A DNA stretch of 64,000 nt from Streptomyces olindensis (GTDB lineage: Bacteria; Actinomycetota; Actinomycetes; Streptomycetales; Streptomycetaceae), in the NCBI GenBank assembly GCA_000696115.1, contig JJOH01000016.1, positions 205,812 to 269,811 on the forward strand, read 5' to 3'. The notes below the pieces were generated by a model that was not told the origin of the DNA, ran no database searches, and saw only the letters and a list, made by a program, of their open reading frames with translations. The stretch's first letter is position 1. The number at the start of each line of letters is the position of its first letter. A program made the position numbers and the translations under genes. Of the stretch, positions 1 to 8,882 are shown piece after piece.

Positions 1-214
1 GTTCGGGTACGGTCTCGCCCTTGGTCATGTCCCAGATGCTGTCACCGAGAGCGATCGAGCAGCCGGAACCCGGAGGCGTCAGCTGGACGATCCGCATCCC
101 GGGCATGACCTCCTGGTCGATGTCGACGTGGAATCCGACCTTGTCCCGGTAGAAGTCGCGGGCCCGGTCGATGTCGCTCACGGGCAGCGGGATCACTTCG
201 AGGGTGAAGTCCAT
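1..214 (-). CDS. VOC-family (glyoxalase-like) protein, N-terminal part, cut by window edge
   Basis: The reverse strand encodes about 71 residues before the window edge, starting MDFTLEVIPLPVSDIDRARD. This is the opening beta-alpha unit of the vicinal oxygen chelate fold (LPVSDIDRARDFYRDKVGF...). The ATG at 214 follows a strong AGGGAGGA site. Members range from glyoxalases to dioxygenases and resistance proteins, so no substrate can be named. The 3' end of the upstream PNPOx gene overlaps this gene by 22 bases, which suggests that the two are co-transcribed and translationally coupled. Confidence 0.8.
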   Translation of the reverse strand, partial: MDFTLEVIPLPVSDIDRARDFYRDKVGFHVDIDQEVMPGMRIVQLTPPGSGCSIALGDSIWDMTKGETVPE

Positions 215-738
215 CGCTTGTCCTCCCTGGTGAATCGCCAGCGGGTCTGGCTGAACGGCTCCCCCTTACCGAAGCCGAAAACCGTCACCGGCGCCACCGA
301 GTAGACGACCGCTCGACCCGCGCCGTGGTGGAAATGGCCCTCCCGTACCTCGAAGTGCCAGAAACTGCCGTACTTCACCTCCCACGCGGTGGCCAGTTCC
401 CGTAGCCGCGCCTCGTCCGTCACACGCACCGCCTCGCCCTCGACCACCAGGTCGTAGCCCTGGTTCCAGGTGTTCGTGCCGGTGGTGAGCACGACGTGCG
501 GGTTCTCCGCGAGGTTCCTCGCCTTGCGTTCCTCCGGGCCCGTGCAGAAGTGCAGGGCGCCGTCCGACCAGACCGCGGGCAGGGGAGTGACGTGCGGGCG
601 GCCGTCCGGTCGCACTGTCGAGATCCAGAACAGCTCGGCCGCGGCGAGCCGGGCCCGTGCCTCCTCCCAGTCCGTGGCCGTGGCCGTCTCGTCGCTGTAC
701 CGCCGGTCCAGGCGGGTCCGCGGGTGCGTGGTGGTCAT
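193..738 (-). CDS. Pyridoxamine 5'-phosphate oxidase-like FMN-binding protein
   Basis: The 181-residue product carries the split-barrel fold signature of the PNPOx-like family: LFWISTVRPDGRPHVTPLPAVW, then LHFCTGPEERKARNLAENPHVVLTTG. These resemble the F420/FMN-dependent actinobacterial members rather than PdxH, because the full pyridoxal phosphate-site motifs of PdxH are absent. A role in oxidoreduction of an unknown substrate with a flavin-type cofactor is likely. The gene overlaps the downstream VOC gene by 22 bases, so the two probably form one operon. It diverges from glnE across about 147 bases. The start is the ATG at 738; the specific function is not known. Confidence 0.8.
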   Translation of the reverse strand: MTTTHPRTRLDRRYSDETATATDWEEARARLAAAELFWISTVRPDGRPHVTPLPAVWSDGALHFCTGPEERKARNLAENPHVVLTTGTNTWNQGYDLVVEGEAVRVTDEARLRELATAWEVKYGSFWHFEVREGHFHHGAGRAVVYSVAPVTVFGFGKGEPFSQTRWRFTREDKRWTSPSK

Positions 739-885
739 GAGTGCCTCCAGGCCTGTGCTCTCCCCAGTGCAGACCCCGTCCGCCCGCCGAACTCATCGGA
801 GCTCCCCCCGGCCGCTGCGGTTAGGCTCAAAGCCGTACGACCTTGATCCGATGCAAACCCGAGAATGAGTGCGAGGGAGGCCCGG

Positions 886-3800
886 ATGACGGCGGCCCCG
901 GGGCGCAGGAGCAGTACCTTCACACGGCTGCTGCGGCACGGCTTCACCGACGCCTCCGCCGCCGAGCGGCTCCTGGACAGCGTCGAGCTGGCACCGCTGC
1001 GGGACGACCCGGTCCTCCTGGAGGCGCTGGGCGCGACCGCCGACCCCGATCTGGCGCTGCTCGGCCTGGTGCGGCTGCTGGAGGCCCAGCCGCACAACGG
1101 CGCCCGCCGGGAACTGCTCGACACCCTGATCGCGGCCAAGCCGCTGCGCGACCGGCTGCTCGGCGTGCTCGGCGCCTCCACCGCCCTCGCCGACCACCTC
1201 ACCCGCCACCCGGACGACTGGCAGGCCCTCGTGACGTACGAGTCGCGGGACCTGCACCCCGGGGTGGAGGAGTTCGAAGCGGGGCTCGCGGAGGCCACCG
1301 ACCCGGTCTCCCTGCGCGTCGCCTACCGGCGCTGCCTGCTGTCCATCGCCGCCCGGGACGTGTGCGGCACGACCGGTGTCGCCGAGTCCGCCGCCGAGCT
1401 CGCCGACCTCGCCACCGCCACCCTGCGCGCCGCCCTCGCCCTGGCCGAGGACGCCGCGCCGGGGGACGCCGCGCTGTGCCGGCTCGCGGTGATCGCGATG
1501 GGCAAGTGCGGCGGCCGCGAGCTGAACTACGTCTCCGACGTGGACGTCATCTTCGTGGGGGAGGCCGTCGAGGGGGCCGACGAGACGAAGGCGATCCGGG
1601 CCGCGACCCGGCTGGCCTCGCACATGATGCGGATCTGCTCGGAGACCACCGTCGAGGGCTCCATCTGGCCCGTGGACGCCAACCTGCGGCCCGAGGGCAG
1701 GAACGGCCCGCTCGTGCGGACCCTCTCCAGCCACCTCGCCTACTACCAGCGCTGGGCGAAGACCTGGGAGTTCCAGGCGCTGCTCAAGGCCCGCCCGGTG
1801 GCCGGCGACCTCGACCTCGGCGAGGAGTACGTCGCCGCCGTCCAGCCCCTGGTGTGGAAGGCCGCCGAGCGGGAGAACTTCGTCCCGGACGTGCAGAAGA
1901 TGCGCCGCCGGGTCGTGGAGAACATCCCCGCCGCCGAGGTCGACCGCCAGCTGAAGCTGGGCCCGGGCGGCCTGCGGGACGTCGAGTTCGCCGTGCAGCT
2001 GCTCCAGCTGGTGCACGGCCGCGCCGACACCTCGCTGCGCAGCGGCACGACGCTCGACGCGCTCAAGGCCCTCGCCGCCGGCGGCTACGTCGGCCGGGCC
2101 GACGCCGCGCAGCTCGATGAGGCGTACCGCTTCCTGCGGTCCATGGAGCACCGCATCCAGCTGTTCCGGCTGCGCCGCACCCACCTCGTCCCGGAGGACG
2201 AGGCCGAGCTGCGCCGCATCGGCCGCTCCCTCGGCCTGCGCACCGACCCGGTCGCCGACCTGCACCGCGAGTGGCGCCGGCACGCCACCGTCGTACGCCG
2301 CCTGCACGAGAAGCTGTTCTACCGGCCGCTGCTCGACGCGGTCGCCCAACTCGCCACCGGCGAGGCCCGGCTGAGCGCCGAGGCGGCCCGGGAGCGGCTG
2401 GTCGCCCTCGGCTACGACGACCCGGCCTCCGCGCTGCGCCACCTGGAGGCGCTGGCCTCCGGCGTCACCCGCAAGGCCGCCATCCAGCGCACCCTGCTGC
2501 CGGTCATGCTGGGCTGGTTCGCCGACTCGGCCGACCCGGACGCGGGTCTGCTCAACTTCCGCAAGGTGTCGGACGCGCTCGGCAAGACGCCCTGGTATCT
2601 GCGGCTGCTGCGGGACGAGGGCGCCGCCGCGCAGAACCTCGCCCGGGTGCTGTCCGCCGGCCGCCTCGCGCCGGACCTGCTGATGCGCGCCCCGGAGGCG
2701 GTGGCGCTGCTCGGCGACGGGGACGGCGGCGGGCTGGAACCGAGGTCCCGCGCCCACCTGGAGCAGGAGATACTCGCCGCCGTGAACCGGGCCGACGGAG
2801 CCGCCCAGGCGGTCACGGCCGCCCGTGGGGTGCGCCGCCGCGAACTGTTCCGTACGGCCGCCGCCGACATCGTCGGCTCCTACGGCACCGAGGAGCAGCC
2901 CGCCGAGGCCGACCAGGGCGCCCTCGTGGACCGGGTCGGGGGAGCGGTGTCGGATTTGACGGCGGCGACCCTGGCCGGCACGCTCCGCGCGGTCGTCCGG
3001 GACGGCTGGGGCGACGAGCTGCCCACCCGGTTCGCGATCATCGGCATGGGCCGGTTCGGCGGCCACGAACTGGGCTACGGCTCCGACGCGGACGTGCTGT
3101 TCGTGCACGAGCCGCGCGACGGCGTCGACGAGCGGGAGGCCTCCCAGGCGGCCAACAAGGTCGTCTCCGAGATGCGCCGCCTGCTCCAGATCCCCAGTGC
3201 CGACCCGCCCCTGCTCATCGACGCCGACCTGCGCCCGGAGGGCAAGTCCGGGCCGCTCGTGCGCACACTCAAGTCGTACGAGGCGTACTACCGCCGGTGG
3301 TCCCTGACGTGGGAGTCGCACGCGCTGCTGCGGGCGGAACCCGTCGCCGGGGACGAGGACCTGGGCCGCCGGTTCATCGAGCTGATCGACCCGCTGCGCC
3401 ACCCGGCGGACGGGCTCGGCGAGGAGGCCGTGCGGGAGATCCGGCGGCTGAAGGCCCGGATGGAGTCCGAGCGGCTGCCGCGCGGGGCCGACCCGAAGCT
3501 GCACGCCAAGCTCGGTCCGGGCGGCCTGTCCGACGTGGAGTGGACCGTGCAGTTGCTGCAACTGCGGCACGGCGCCGAGGAACCCGGCCTGCGCACCACC
3601 CGCACCCGCGAGGCCCTGGCCGCCGCCCGCGCGGCCGGGCTCATCACGGACGAGGACGCGGCGATCCTGGACGAGGCCTGGGTCCTCGCGACCCGCGTCC
3701 GCAACGCGGTGATGCTCGTGCGCGGCCGGGCCGGGGACACGTTCCCCACGGACTCCCGGGAACTGGCCGCCGTGGGACGGTACCTGGGCTACGGCCCGGG

Positions 3801-3894
3801 TCACGCCGGCGACATGCTCGACGGGTACCGGCGGACGGCCCGCAGGGCGCGGGCCGTGGTGGAGGAGCTGTTCTACGGGGTGGCCGAGCGCTGA
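886..3894 (+). CDS. glnE: Bifunctional glutamine synthetase adenylyltransferase/adenylyl-removing enzyme GlnE
   Basis: The product (1002 residues) transfers AMP to, or removes it from, the tyrosine of type I glutamine synthetase and so adjusts ammonia assimilation to nitrogen supply. Two nucleotidyltransferase halves are visible. The first, at about residues 204-225, carries MGKCGGRELNYVSDVDVIFV; the second, at about 720-740, carries MGRFGGHELGYGSDADVLFV. Each has the G-G-x-E-L...S-D-x-D metal-binding pattern. The halves are followed by the LGPGGLRDVEF and LGPGGLSDVEW helices typical of the family. An in-frame ATG at 865 exists, but the ATG at 886 is preferred because GAGGGAGG lies five bases upstream. 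The target glnA is encoded 41 kb away in this window. Confidence 0.95.
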   Translation: MTAAPGRRSSTFTRLLRHGFTDASAAERLLDSVELAPLRDDPVLLEALGATADPDLALLGLVRLLEAQPHNGARRELLDTLIAAKPLRDRLLGVLGASTALADHLTRHPDDWQALVTYESRDLHPGVEEFEAGLAEATDPVSLRVAYRRCLLSIAARDVCGTTGVAESAAELADLATATLRAALALAEDAAPGDAALCRLAVIAMGKCGGRELNYVSDVDVIFVGEAVEGADETKAIRAATRLASHMMRICSETTVEGSIWPVDANLRPEGRNGPLVRTLSSHLAYYQRWAKTWEFQALLKARPVAGDLDLGEEYVAAVQPLVWKAAERENFVPDVQKMRRRVVENIPAAEVDRQLKLGPGGLRDVEFAVQLLQLVHGRADTSLRSGTTLDALKALAAGGYVGRADAAQLDEAYRFLRSMEHRIQLFRLRRTHLVPEDEAELRRIGRSLGLRTDPVADLHREWRRHATVVRRLHEKLFYRPLLDAVAQLATGEARLSAEAARERLVALGYDDPASALRHLEALASGVTRKAAIQRTLLPVMLGWFADSADPDAGLLNFRKVSDALGKTPWYLRLLRDEGAAAQNLARVLSAGRLAPDLLMRAPEAVALLGDGDGGGLEPRSRAHLEQEILAAVNRADGAAQAVTAARGVRRRELFRTAAADIVGSYGTEEQPAEADQGALVDRVGGAVSDLTAATLAGTLRAVVRDGWGDELPTRFAIIGMGRFGGHELGYGSDADVLFVHEPRDGVDEREASQAANKVVSEMRRLLQIPSADPPLLIDADLRPEGKSGPLVRTLKSYEAYYRRWSLTWESHALLRAEPVAGDEDLGRRFIELIDPLRHPADGLGEEAVREIRRLKARMESERLPRGADPKLHAKLGPGGLSDVEWTVQLLQLRHGAEEPGLRTTRTREALAAARAAGLITDEDAAILDEAWVLATRVRNAVMLVRGRAGDTFPTDSRELAAVGRYLGYGPGHAGDMLDGYRRTARRARAVVEELFYGVAER

Positions 3895-3929
3895 GCCAGC
3901 GGATCTACGGGGTGGCCGAGCGCTGAGCC
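3872..3929. repeat. 26-bp direct repeat spanning the glnE stop codon
   Basis: The 26 bases at 3872-3897 (tctacgggg...gctgagcc, including the last six codons and stop of glnE) recur exactly at 3904-3929, with six bases between copies. The second copy supplies, on the other strand, the last codons and stop of the TetR gene. It looks like a segmental duplication at a junction. Confidence 0.95.
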
Positions 3930-4531
3930 CTGGCCCTGAGCTCGCGGGCGTGCGCCAGGAACGCCGTCAGTCCCACCTCGAACGCCCGGTCCGCCCGCCC
4001 TTCGCTGGACGCCGACAGGGCCTCGGCCAGCCGCGGGGTCGTCGCGGACGCGGTCAGTTCCCACATGGTCTCGGGCGCCGCGAGGTCGAGGGCCGAGCCG
4101 AGGACCAGGTTCTCCAGGGCAGTGAGCAGGGGCATCACCTCGGCCGGCGCGAAGCCCGCGTCGAGCAGCACGGTCACCGCCCGCTCGTACTGCTCCAGCA
4201 CCCGCGGCGCCCGCACGGGGGACGTCATCAGCAGTGGGATCGCCTTGGGGTGCGCGGCGAACGCGGCCCGGTAGGAGCGGGCCCAGGCCTCCAGGGCCGC
4301 GTCCCAGGGACGCAGATCGAGGGTCGCGGGGTCGATGACCGAGGCCACCCGCTCGCGCAGCAGCTCGACGATGCCGTCCCGGCCGTCCACATGGTGGTAC
4401 ACCGAGCCGGTCTGCGCGCCGAGCCGCTTGGCGACCTGCGGCACGCTGAAGTCGCCACGCTCGTCGACGATGTCCAGTGCCGTCGTGGCGATGCGCTCGC
4501 GGTCGAGGAGCGGTGTGCGCGGCCGTCCCAT
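3905..4531 (-). CDS. TetR-family transcriptional regulator
   Basis: The 208-residue product has an N-terminal TetR helix-turn-helix: RERIATTALDIVDERGDFSVPQVAKRLGAQTGSVYHHVDGRDGIVELL. A variable ligand-binding alpha-helical domain follows, resembling the TetR_C group. The start is the ATG at 4531 (MGRPRTPLL), where homologues usually begin; upstream in-frame codons lack an RBS. It diverges from the APC permease-amidohydrolase pair and probably represses it. The last residues (RSATP) are encoded by the duplicated 3' end of glnE read on the opposite strand, so the C-terminus was apparently created by that junction event. Confidence 0.85.
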   Translation of the reverse strand: MGRPRTPLLDRERIATTALDIVDERGDFSVPQVAKRLGAQTGSVYHHVDGRDGIVELLRERVASVIDPATLDLRPWDAALEAWARSYRAAFAAHPKAIPLLMTSPVRAPRVLEQYERAVTVLLDAGFAPAEVMPLLTALENLVLGSALDLAAPETMWELTASATTPRLAEALSASSEGRADRAFEVGLTAFLAHARELRARAQRSATP

Positions 4532-4708
4532 GGTCGGTGGTCCCCCTGAGGTCTTCCCGGATGCCGAGGTAGAGGCTACATTGCCAAAACCGAAAGGCTT
4601 TAGATTTACCGGCCCGGCCACCGGCTGCCCGCAGCGGCTCCCCGGTGCTCCGGCGGCGATCCCGCACGCCCGGATTCCCTCTTCATCCGCCGCTCGAAGG
4701 GCTTGCCC
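4532..4708. promoter_or_regulatory. Divergent promoter region, TetR gene / APC permease
   Basis: This 177-base gap holds the only AT-rich stretch of the neighbourhood (about 4577-4608, ttgccaaaaccgaaaggctt then tagattta). It includes a GCC...GGC inverted arrangement around an A-rich core. This is the probable site of the divergent promoters and the TetR operator, but no clear extended palindrome is seen, so the exact site is not assigned. Confidence 0.45.
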
Positions 4709-6160
4709 ATGTCCGTCACCACCTCAGGGGAGCGCACCCCGCCCGCCACGGCGACCCTGCGCTCCGGCTCCCTCGGCACGGCCGACATCGCCTTCTTCGT
4801 CGTGTCCGCCGCCGCCCCGCTCACCGTCATGGCCGGAGTCGCCCCGCTCGCGATCCTGCTCGGCGGCGTCGGCGCCCCGGTCGGCTACCTGCTGGCCGGC
4901 CTCACCCTCGCCGTCTTCGCCGTCGGCTTCACCACCATGAGCCGCCACGTCCGGAGCGGCGGCGCCTTCTACGCGTACATCACCCGCGGCCTCGGCCGCC
5001 CCGTCGGCATCGGCGCCGCCCTGCTCGCCCTGGTCGGCTACAACGGCATGGAGACCGGTGTCTACGGCCTCCTCGGCAGCGCCACGCAGGACACCGCACG
5101 CGCCCTGTTCGGCGCGGACCTCCCCTGGCTGCCGATCTCGCTGGCGGGCCTGCTGCTCATCGGCTACGGCGGCTACCGCTCGATCGACTTCGGCGCCAAG
5201 GTCCTCGGCGTGCTGCTCGTGGCCGAGACCGGCATCCTCGTCCTCCTCGCGGGCGGGGTCCTGCTCAAGGGCGGCGCGCACGGCCTGTCCCTGACCTCCT
5301 TCGACCCCGGCAACGTCCTCGTCCCGGGCACCGCGGCCGTCCTCGCCTTCGCCTTCGCCGCGTTCACCGGCTTCGAGTCGACCGTCATCTACCGCCGTGA
5401 GGCCCGCGATCCGCAGCGCACGGTGCCCCGCGCGACCTACCTGGCGGTCGGATTCCTCGGCCTGTTCTACGCGTTCATCGTCTGGACCGTCATCCAGGCC
5501 TTCGGCGACGCCGGGATCGTCGCGGCCGCCGGGAAGAACCCGGCCGAGCTGTTCTTCGCCGCGATCACCACCTACGTCGGCGGCTGGGCGGCCGACCTGA
5601 TGCACGTCTTCATCGTCACCAGCGTCCTCGCCTCGCTGCTCGCCTTCCACAACGCGATCAACCGGTACACCCTCGCCCTCGCTGAGGAGGGCGTGCTGCC
5701 CAAGGCCCTGGGCCGCATCCACCCGCGGCACGGCTCCCCGTACGTCGCCGGCCTCGCCCAGACGGCCCTCGGCGCGGTCGTCGTCCTCGCCTTCGCCGCG
5801 GCCGGCGCCGACCCGTACGGCCAGTTGCTGCTGTGGGTGAACACCCCCGGGATGATCGGTCTGTTCCTGCTCCAGCTGCTCGCCGCGATCGCCGTGCCCT
5901 GCTACTTCCGCCGCGTACCCCACCGGGAGGGCGTGCTGCGGACGGTGATCGCGCCCGTCACGGCGGCCGTCCTGCTCGCCACGGCCATCGTCCTCGTCGT
6001 CGACCACATCGACCTGTTCACCGGGGCGAGCGCGACCGTCAACACCGTCCTGGTCGTCACGGCCCCGGCCGTGTTCGCCGTCGGCCTGGTCCTCGCGTGG
6101 TGGCTGCGCGCGCGACGCCCGGACGTCTACGCCGACTTCGCCGCCGAACCCGCCGAATAA
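4709..6160 (+). CDS. APC-superfamily amino acid permease
   Basis: The 483-residue product is an integral membrane protein with about 12 hydrophobic segments, beginning at about residue 25 (IAFFVVSAAAPLTVMAGVAP). That N-terminal pattern, followed by a glycine-rich second helix and the FTGFESTVIYRREARDPQRTVPRAT segment, is typical of the amino acid/polyamine/organocation superfamily. The substrate cannot be inferred. The ATG at 4709 is chosen (GAAGGG seven bases upstream) over a TTG at 4703. The amidohydrolase gene follows 26 bases later with its own RBS, and the two are probably co-transcribed under the adjacent TetR regulator: uptake of a compound followed by hydrolysis of it. Confidence 0.88.
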   Translation: MSVTTSGERTPPATATLRSGSLGTADIAFFVVSAAAPLTVMAGVAPLAILLGGVGAPVGYLLAGLTLAVFAVGFTTMSRHVRSGGAFYAYITRGLGRPVGIGAALLALVGYNGMETGVYGLLGSATQDTARALFGADLPWLPISLAGLLLIGYGGYRSIDFGAKVLGVLLVAETGILVLLAGGVLLKGGAHGLSLTSFDPGNVLVPGTAAVLAFAFAAFTGFESTVIYRREARDPQRTVPRATYLAVGFLGLFYAFIVWTVIQAFGDAGIVAAAGKNPAELFFAAITTYVGGWAADLMHVFIVTSVLASLLAFHNAINRYTLALAEEGVLPKALGRIHPRHGSPYVAGLAQTALGAVVVLAFAAAGADPYGQLLLWVNTPGMIGLFLLQLLAAIAVPCYFRRVPHREGVLRTVIAPVTAAVLLATAIVLVVDHIDLFTGASATVNTVLVVTAPAVFAVGLVLAWWLRARRPDVYADFAAEPAE

Positions 6161-6186
6161 CCGCACTTCTCAAGGGAGTTCACCGC

Positions 6187-7758
6187 ATGCCGACCGCCGA
6201 TCTGGTCCTCACCGGCGCCAAGGTCCGCACCCTCGACCCCGACCGCCCGTACGCCACCTCCGTCGCCGTGCGCGACGGGGTGATCTCGGCGGTCGGCGAC
6301 GAGACGGACGTGCGCGACTGGCGCGGACCCGGCACCGAGGTCGTCCACCTGGACGGCGCGCACCTGGTGCCCGGCCTCGTGGACGCGCACAGCCACCCCG
6401 TGTGGGGCCTGGACATGGCGACCGGCACGGACCTGTCGGCGGTGACGGACCTGGCGGGCCTGCGCGCCGCCCTCGCCGGCGCCGAGCGCACCGACGGCTG
6501 GGTCCTCGGCTTCGGCCTCGACCACAACGCCTTCCAGGGCCGCCCCGTCGACCGCGACCTCATCGAGGACGTCCTGCCCGGCACCCCCGCCTTCCTGCGC
6601 CTCTACGACGGCCACTCCGCCCTGGCGACCGGCCCGGCCCTCGCGGCGGCCGGGGTGCGGGGCCCCCGGGACTTCGCCCAGCGCTCGGAGGTCGTCTGCG
6701 ACCCCTCGGGCCGGCCCACCGGGCACCTCGTCGAGCACGCGGCGATGGACCTGGTGGCCGGGGTCGCGCCCCGGCCGTCGTACGCCGCCCGCCGGGCCCG
6801 CCTGGTGGAGCTGCTCTCGGCCATGGCCGCGACCGGTCTCACCGGGGCGCACGTCATGGACGCCGGCGACCCGGAGCTGATCGACTCCGTGGCACGCGAG
6901 ACGGTGCTGCCGCTGCGCCTGCGGTTCGCGCCCTGGTGCATGCCGGGCGCCGACCGGGCCGCCCTGGACGAACTGGTCGCCGCACAGGGCCGGGGCGGAC
7001 GCCACTGGCGGACCGGCGGGGTCAAGTTCTTCATGGACGGCACCGTCGAGGGCGGCACCGCCTGGCTGGAGCACGCCGACTGCCACGGCCAGGGCACCGA
7101 GGCGTTCTGGCCCGACCCGGAGGCGTACGCCGCCGCCGTACGGCACCTGCACGCGGCCGGGGTGCGCACGGCCACGCACGCCATCGGGGACGCGGCCGTG
7201 CGGCACGTCCTGGACGTGGTGGAAGGGCTCGGGCCCGGCGGGCGCGGGGTTCACCGCATCGAGCACATCGAGACGGTGCCGGACGAGTTGCTGCCGCGCT
7301 TCGCGCGGCTGGGCGTGGCGGCGTCCATGCAGCCGCCGCACACCGCGTACACCCGCGCCGACGGCACCGACGAGTGGTCCCGGCGGCTGGGCTCCGGGCG
7401 GGCCGGCCGGGCCTGGCGCCTGCGGGACCTGCGGGACGCGGGCGCGGTGGTGGCCCTGGGCTCGGACTGGCCGATCGCGCACTACGACGCCCGCGCCGTG
7501 CTCGCCACGGCCCGCGCGCCCCGGGGCGCGGCGGCGGCGCGGGCCGGGCTGACGGGTCTGGAGGCGCTGGAGGGCTGCACCACCCACGCGGCGCTGGCGG
7601 CGGGGGAGGCGGACGTGGCCGGGCGGGTCACCCCCGGCCACCGGGCCGACCTGACGGCGCTGGGCGTGGATCCGGTGGCCGCCCCGGCGGACGAGGTGAC
7701 GGAGGCGCCGGTGCGACTGACGGTGACCGGGGGGCACGTCGTGTACCGGGGGGCGTGA
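6187..7758 (+). CDS. Amidohydrolase family protein (YtcJ-like, metal-dependent)
   Basis: The 523-residue product belongs to the amidohydrolase superfamily. It has an N-terminal composite sandwich strand (LVLTGAKVRTLDPDRPYATSVAVRDG), the metal-binding DAHSHP motif at about residue 64, an internal GGVKFFMDGTVEGGT segment, and later ATHAIGDAAV, IEHIE and GSDWP motifs that supply histidines and the catalytic Asp. These are the marks of the YtcJ/Amidohydro_3 group, whose substrates are mostly unknown cyclic amides or N-formyl compounds. An AAGGGAG site precedes the ATG at 6187. It lies directly downstream of the APC permease and is likely to act on the imported substrate. Confidence 0.87.
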   Translation: MPTADLVLTGAKVRTLDPDRPYATSVAVRDGVISAVGDETDVRDWRGPGTEVVHLDGAHLVPGLVDAHSHPVWGLDMATGTDLSAVTDLAGLRAALAGAERTDGWVLGFGLDHNAFQGRPVDRDLIEDVLPGTPAFLRLYDGHSALATGPALAAAGVRGPRDFAQRSEVVCDPSGRPTGHLVEHAAMDLVAGVAPRPSYAARRARLVELLSAMAATGLTGAHVMDAGDPELIDSVARETVLPLRLRFAPWCMPGADRAALDELVAAQGRGGRHWRTGGVKFFMDGTVEGGTAWLEHADCHGQGTEAFWPDPEAYAAAVRHLHAAGVRTATHAIGDAAVRHVLDVVEGLGPGGRGVHRIEHIETVPDELLPRFARLGVAASMQPPHTAYTRADGTDEWSRRLGSGRAGRAWRLRDLRDAGAVVALGSDWPIAHYDARAVLATARAPRGAAAARAGLTGLEALEGCTTHAALAAGEADVAGRVTPGHRADLTALGVDPVAAPADEVTEAPVRLTVTGGHVVYRGA

Positions 7759-7846
7759 GTCACCGGCGTCCGACTCGGCCTCGGGACACGGCAGGCGCCG
7801 GGCGGCGGGTCGGCCCCTGGGAGGCGGTCTAGCCCTGGGCCGCGGC

Positions 7847-8713
7847 TCAGACCCTGGTAGGCAGCAGCGGCCGCCCGGTCCCGCGTGCCCGCGCCGGTAC
7901 CCGCTGCGGCAGTGCGTACGGCTGCCTGCCGTACCAGAGCGTCGCCACCGCGAACCCGAAGGCCAGGCACAGCATGCCGCCCACCGCGTCGAGCCAGAAG
8001 TGGTTGGCCGTGGCGACGATCACCACCAGCGTCAGCGCCGGGTACAGCAGGCCCAGCACCCGCACCCAGGGGATCGTCGCCAGGGCGAAGATCGTCAGGC
8101 CGCACCACAAGGACCAGCCGATGTGCATCGACGGCATCGCCGCGTACTGGTTCGACATGTGCTTCAGGTCGCCGGACGCCATCGACCCCCAGGTCTGGTG
8201 GACCATGACCGTGTCGATGAAGAAGCCGCCGTTCATCAGCCGCGGCGGCGCCAGCGGATACAGGTAGTAGCCGACCAGGGCGACGGCGGTTGTCGCGAAC
8301 AGCACCAGCCGCGTGGCCGCGTAGCGGCCGGGATGGCGACGGTACAGCCACACGAGGACACCCAGCGTGACCACGAAGTGGAGCGTCGCGTAGTAGTAGT
8401 TCATGCCGACGATGAGCCAAGTCACCGAGTTCACGGCGTGGTTGACCGACTCCTCGACGGCGATGCCCAGGTGGTGCTCGGCCTTCCAGATCCAGTCGGC
8501 GTTGCGCAGGGCCTCGGCCTTCTGCTCGGGCACGGCGTTGCGGACGAGCGAGTACGTCCAGTAACTCACCGCGATCAGCAGGATCTCGAACCAGAAGCGG
8601 GGTCGGCGCGGGGTGCGCAGCCGGCGCAGGGGACCCGGCCCCGTCTCGGCCGCGACGGGGTGCGGAAGGGCCGCTTCCCGGCCTTCCGGCGTCGTCACGG
8701 TCGTGTCAGCCAT
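7847..8713 (-). CDS. PAP2-superfamily (inositolphosphotransferase-like) membrane protein
   Basis: The 288-residue product has about six transmembrane segments. It carries the phosphatase motifs of the PAP2/Aur1-Ipt1 group: AAMPSMHIGWSLW (SxxxH/GH-like) at about residues 193-205 and ATANHFWLDAVGG at about 235-247, where the His and Asp form the active site. An upstream TYSLVRNAVP segment matches the DUF2029/inositol phosphotransferase-like subgroup. It probably acts on a lipid phosphate at the membrane. The ATG at 8713 (MADTTVTTP) is preferred; upstream in-frame sequence looks non-coding. It lies 169 bases downstream of malR on the same strand and is convergent with the amidohydrolase gene. 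Confidence 0.8.
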   Translation of the reverse strand: MADTTVTTPEGREAALPHPVAAETGPGPLRRLRTPRRPRFWFEILLIAVSYWTYSLVRNAVPEQKAEALRNADWIWKAEHHLGIAVEESVNHAVNSVTWLIVGMNYYYATLHFVVTLGVLVWLYRRHPGRYAATRLVLFATTAVALVGYYLYPLAPPRLMNGGFFIDTVMVHQTWGSMASGDLKHMSNQYAAMPSMHIGWSLWCGLTIFALATIPWVRVLGLLYPALTLVVIVATANHFWLDAVGGMLCLAFGFAVATLWYGRQPYALPQRVPARARGTGRPLLPTRV

Positions 8714-8882
8714 AGGCACAAAGTCTGCCAGAAAAGCCCTGTCCCACCGATCATCCTCCGGTCTGGTCCGAACCGCATGTTCTACGGCGGAACGACCCCG
8801 TCCCCTCCTACCGGCGCAGGGCACACGGGCGCGGTTCTCCACCCTGAGGACGAGACGGACGATTCAGGAGTGATCAGATGAT

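Noticed and set aside
793..3804. About 1000-codon open frame antisense to glnE
   Set aside because: It is a GC-skew shadow: its codons mirror the third-position bias of glnE, it has no family motifs, and glnE is certain.
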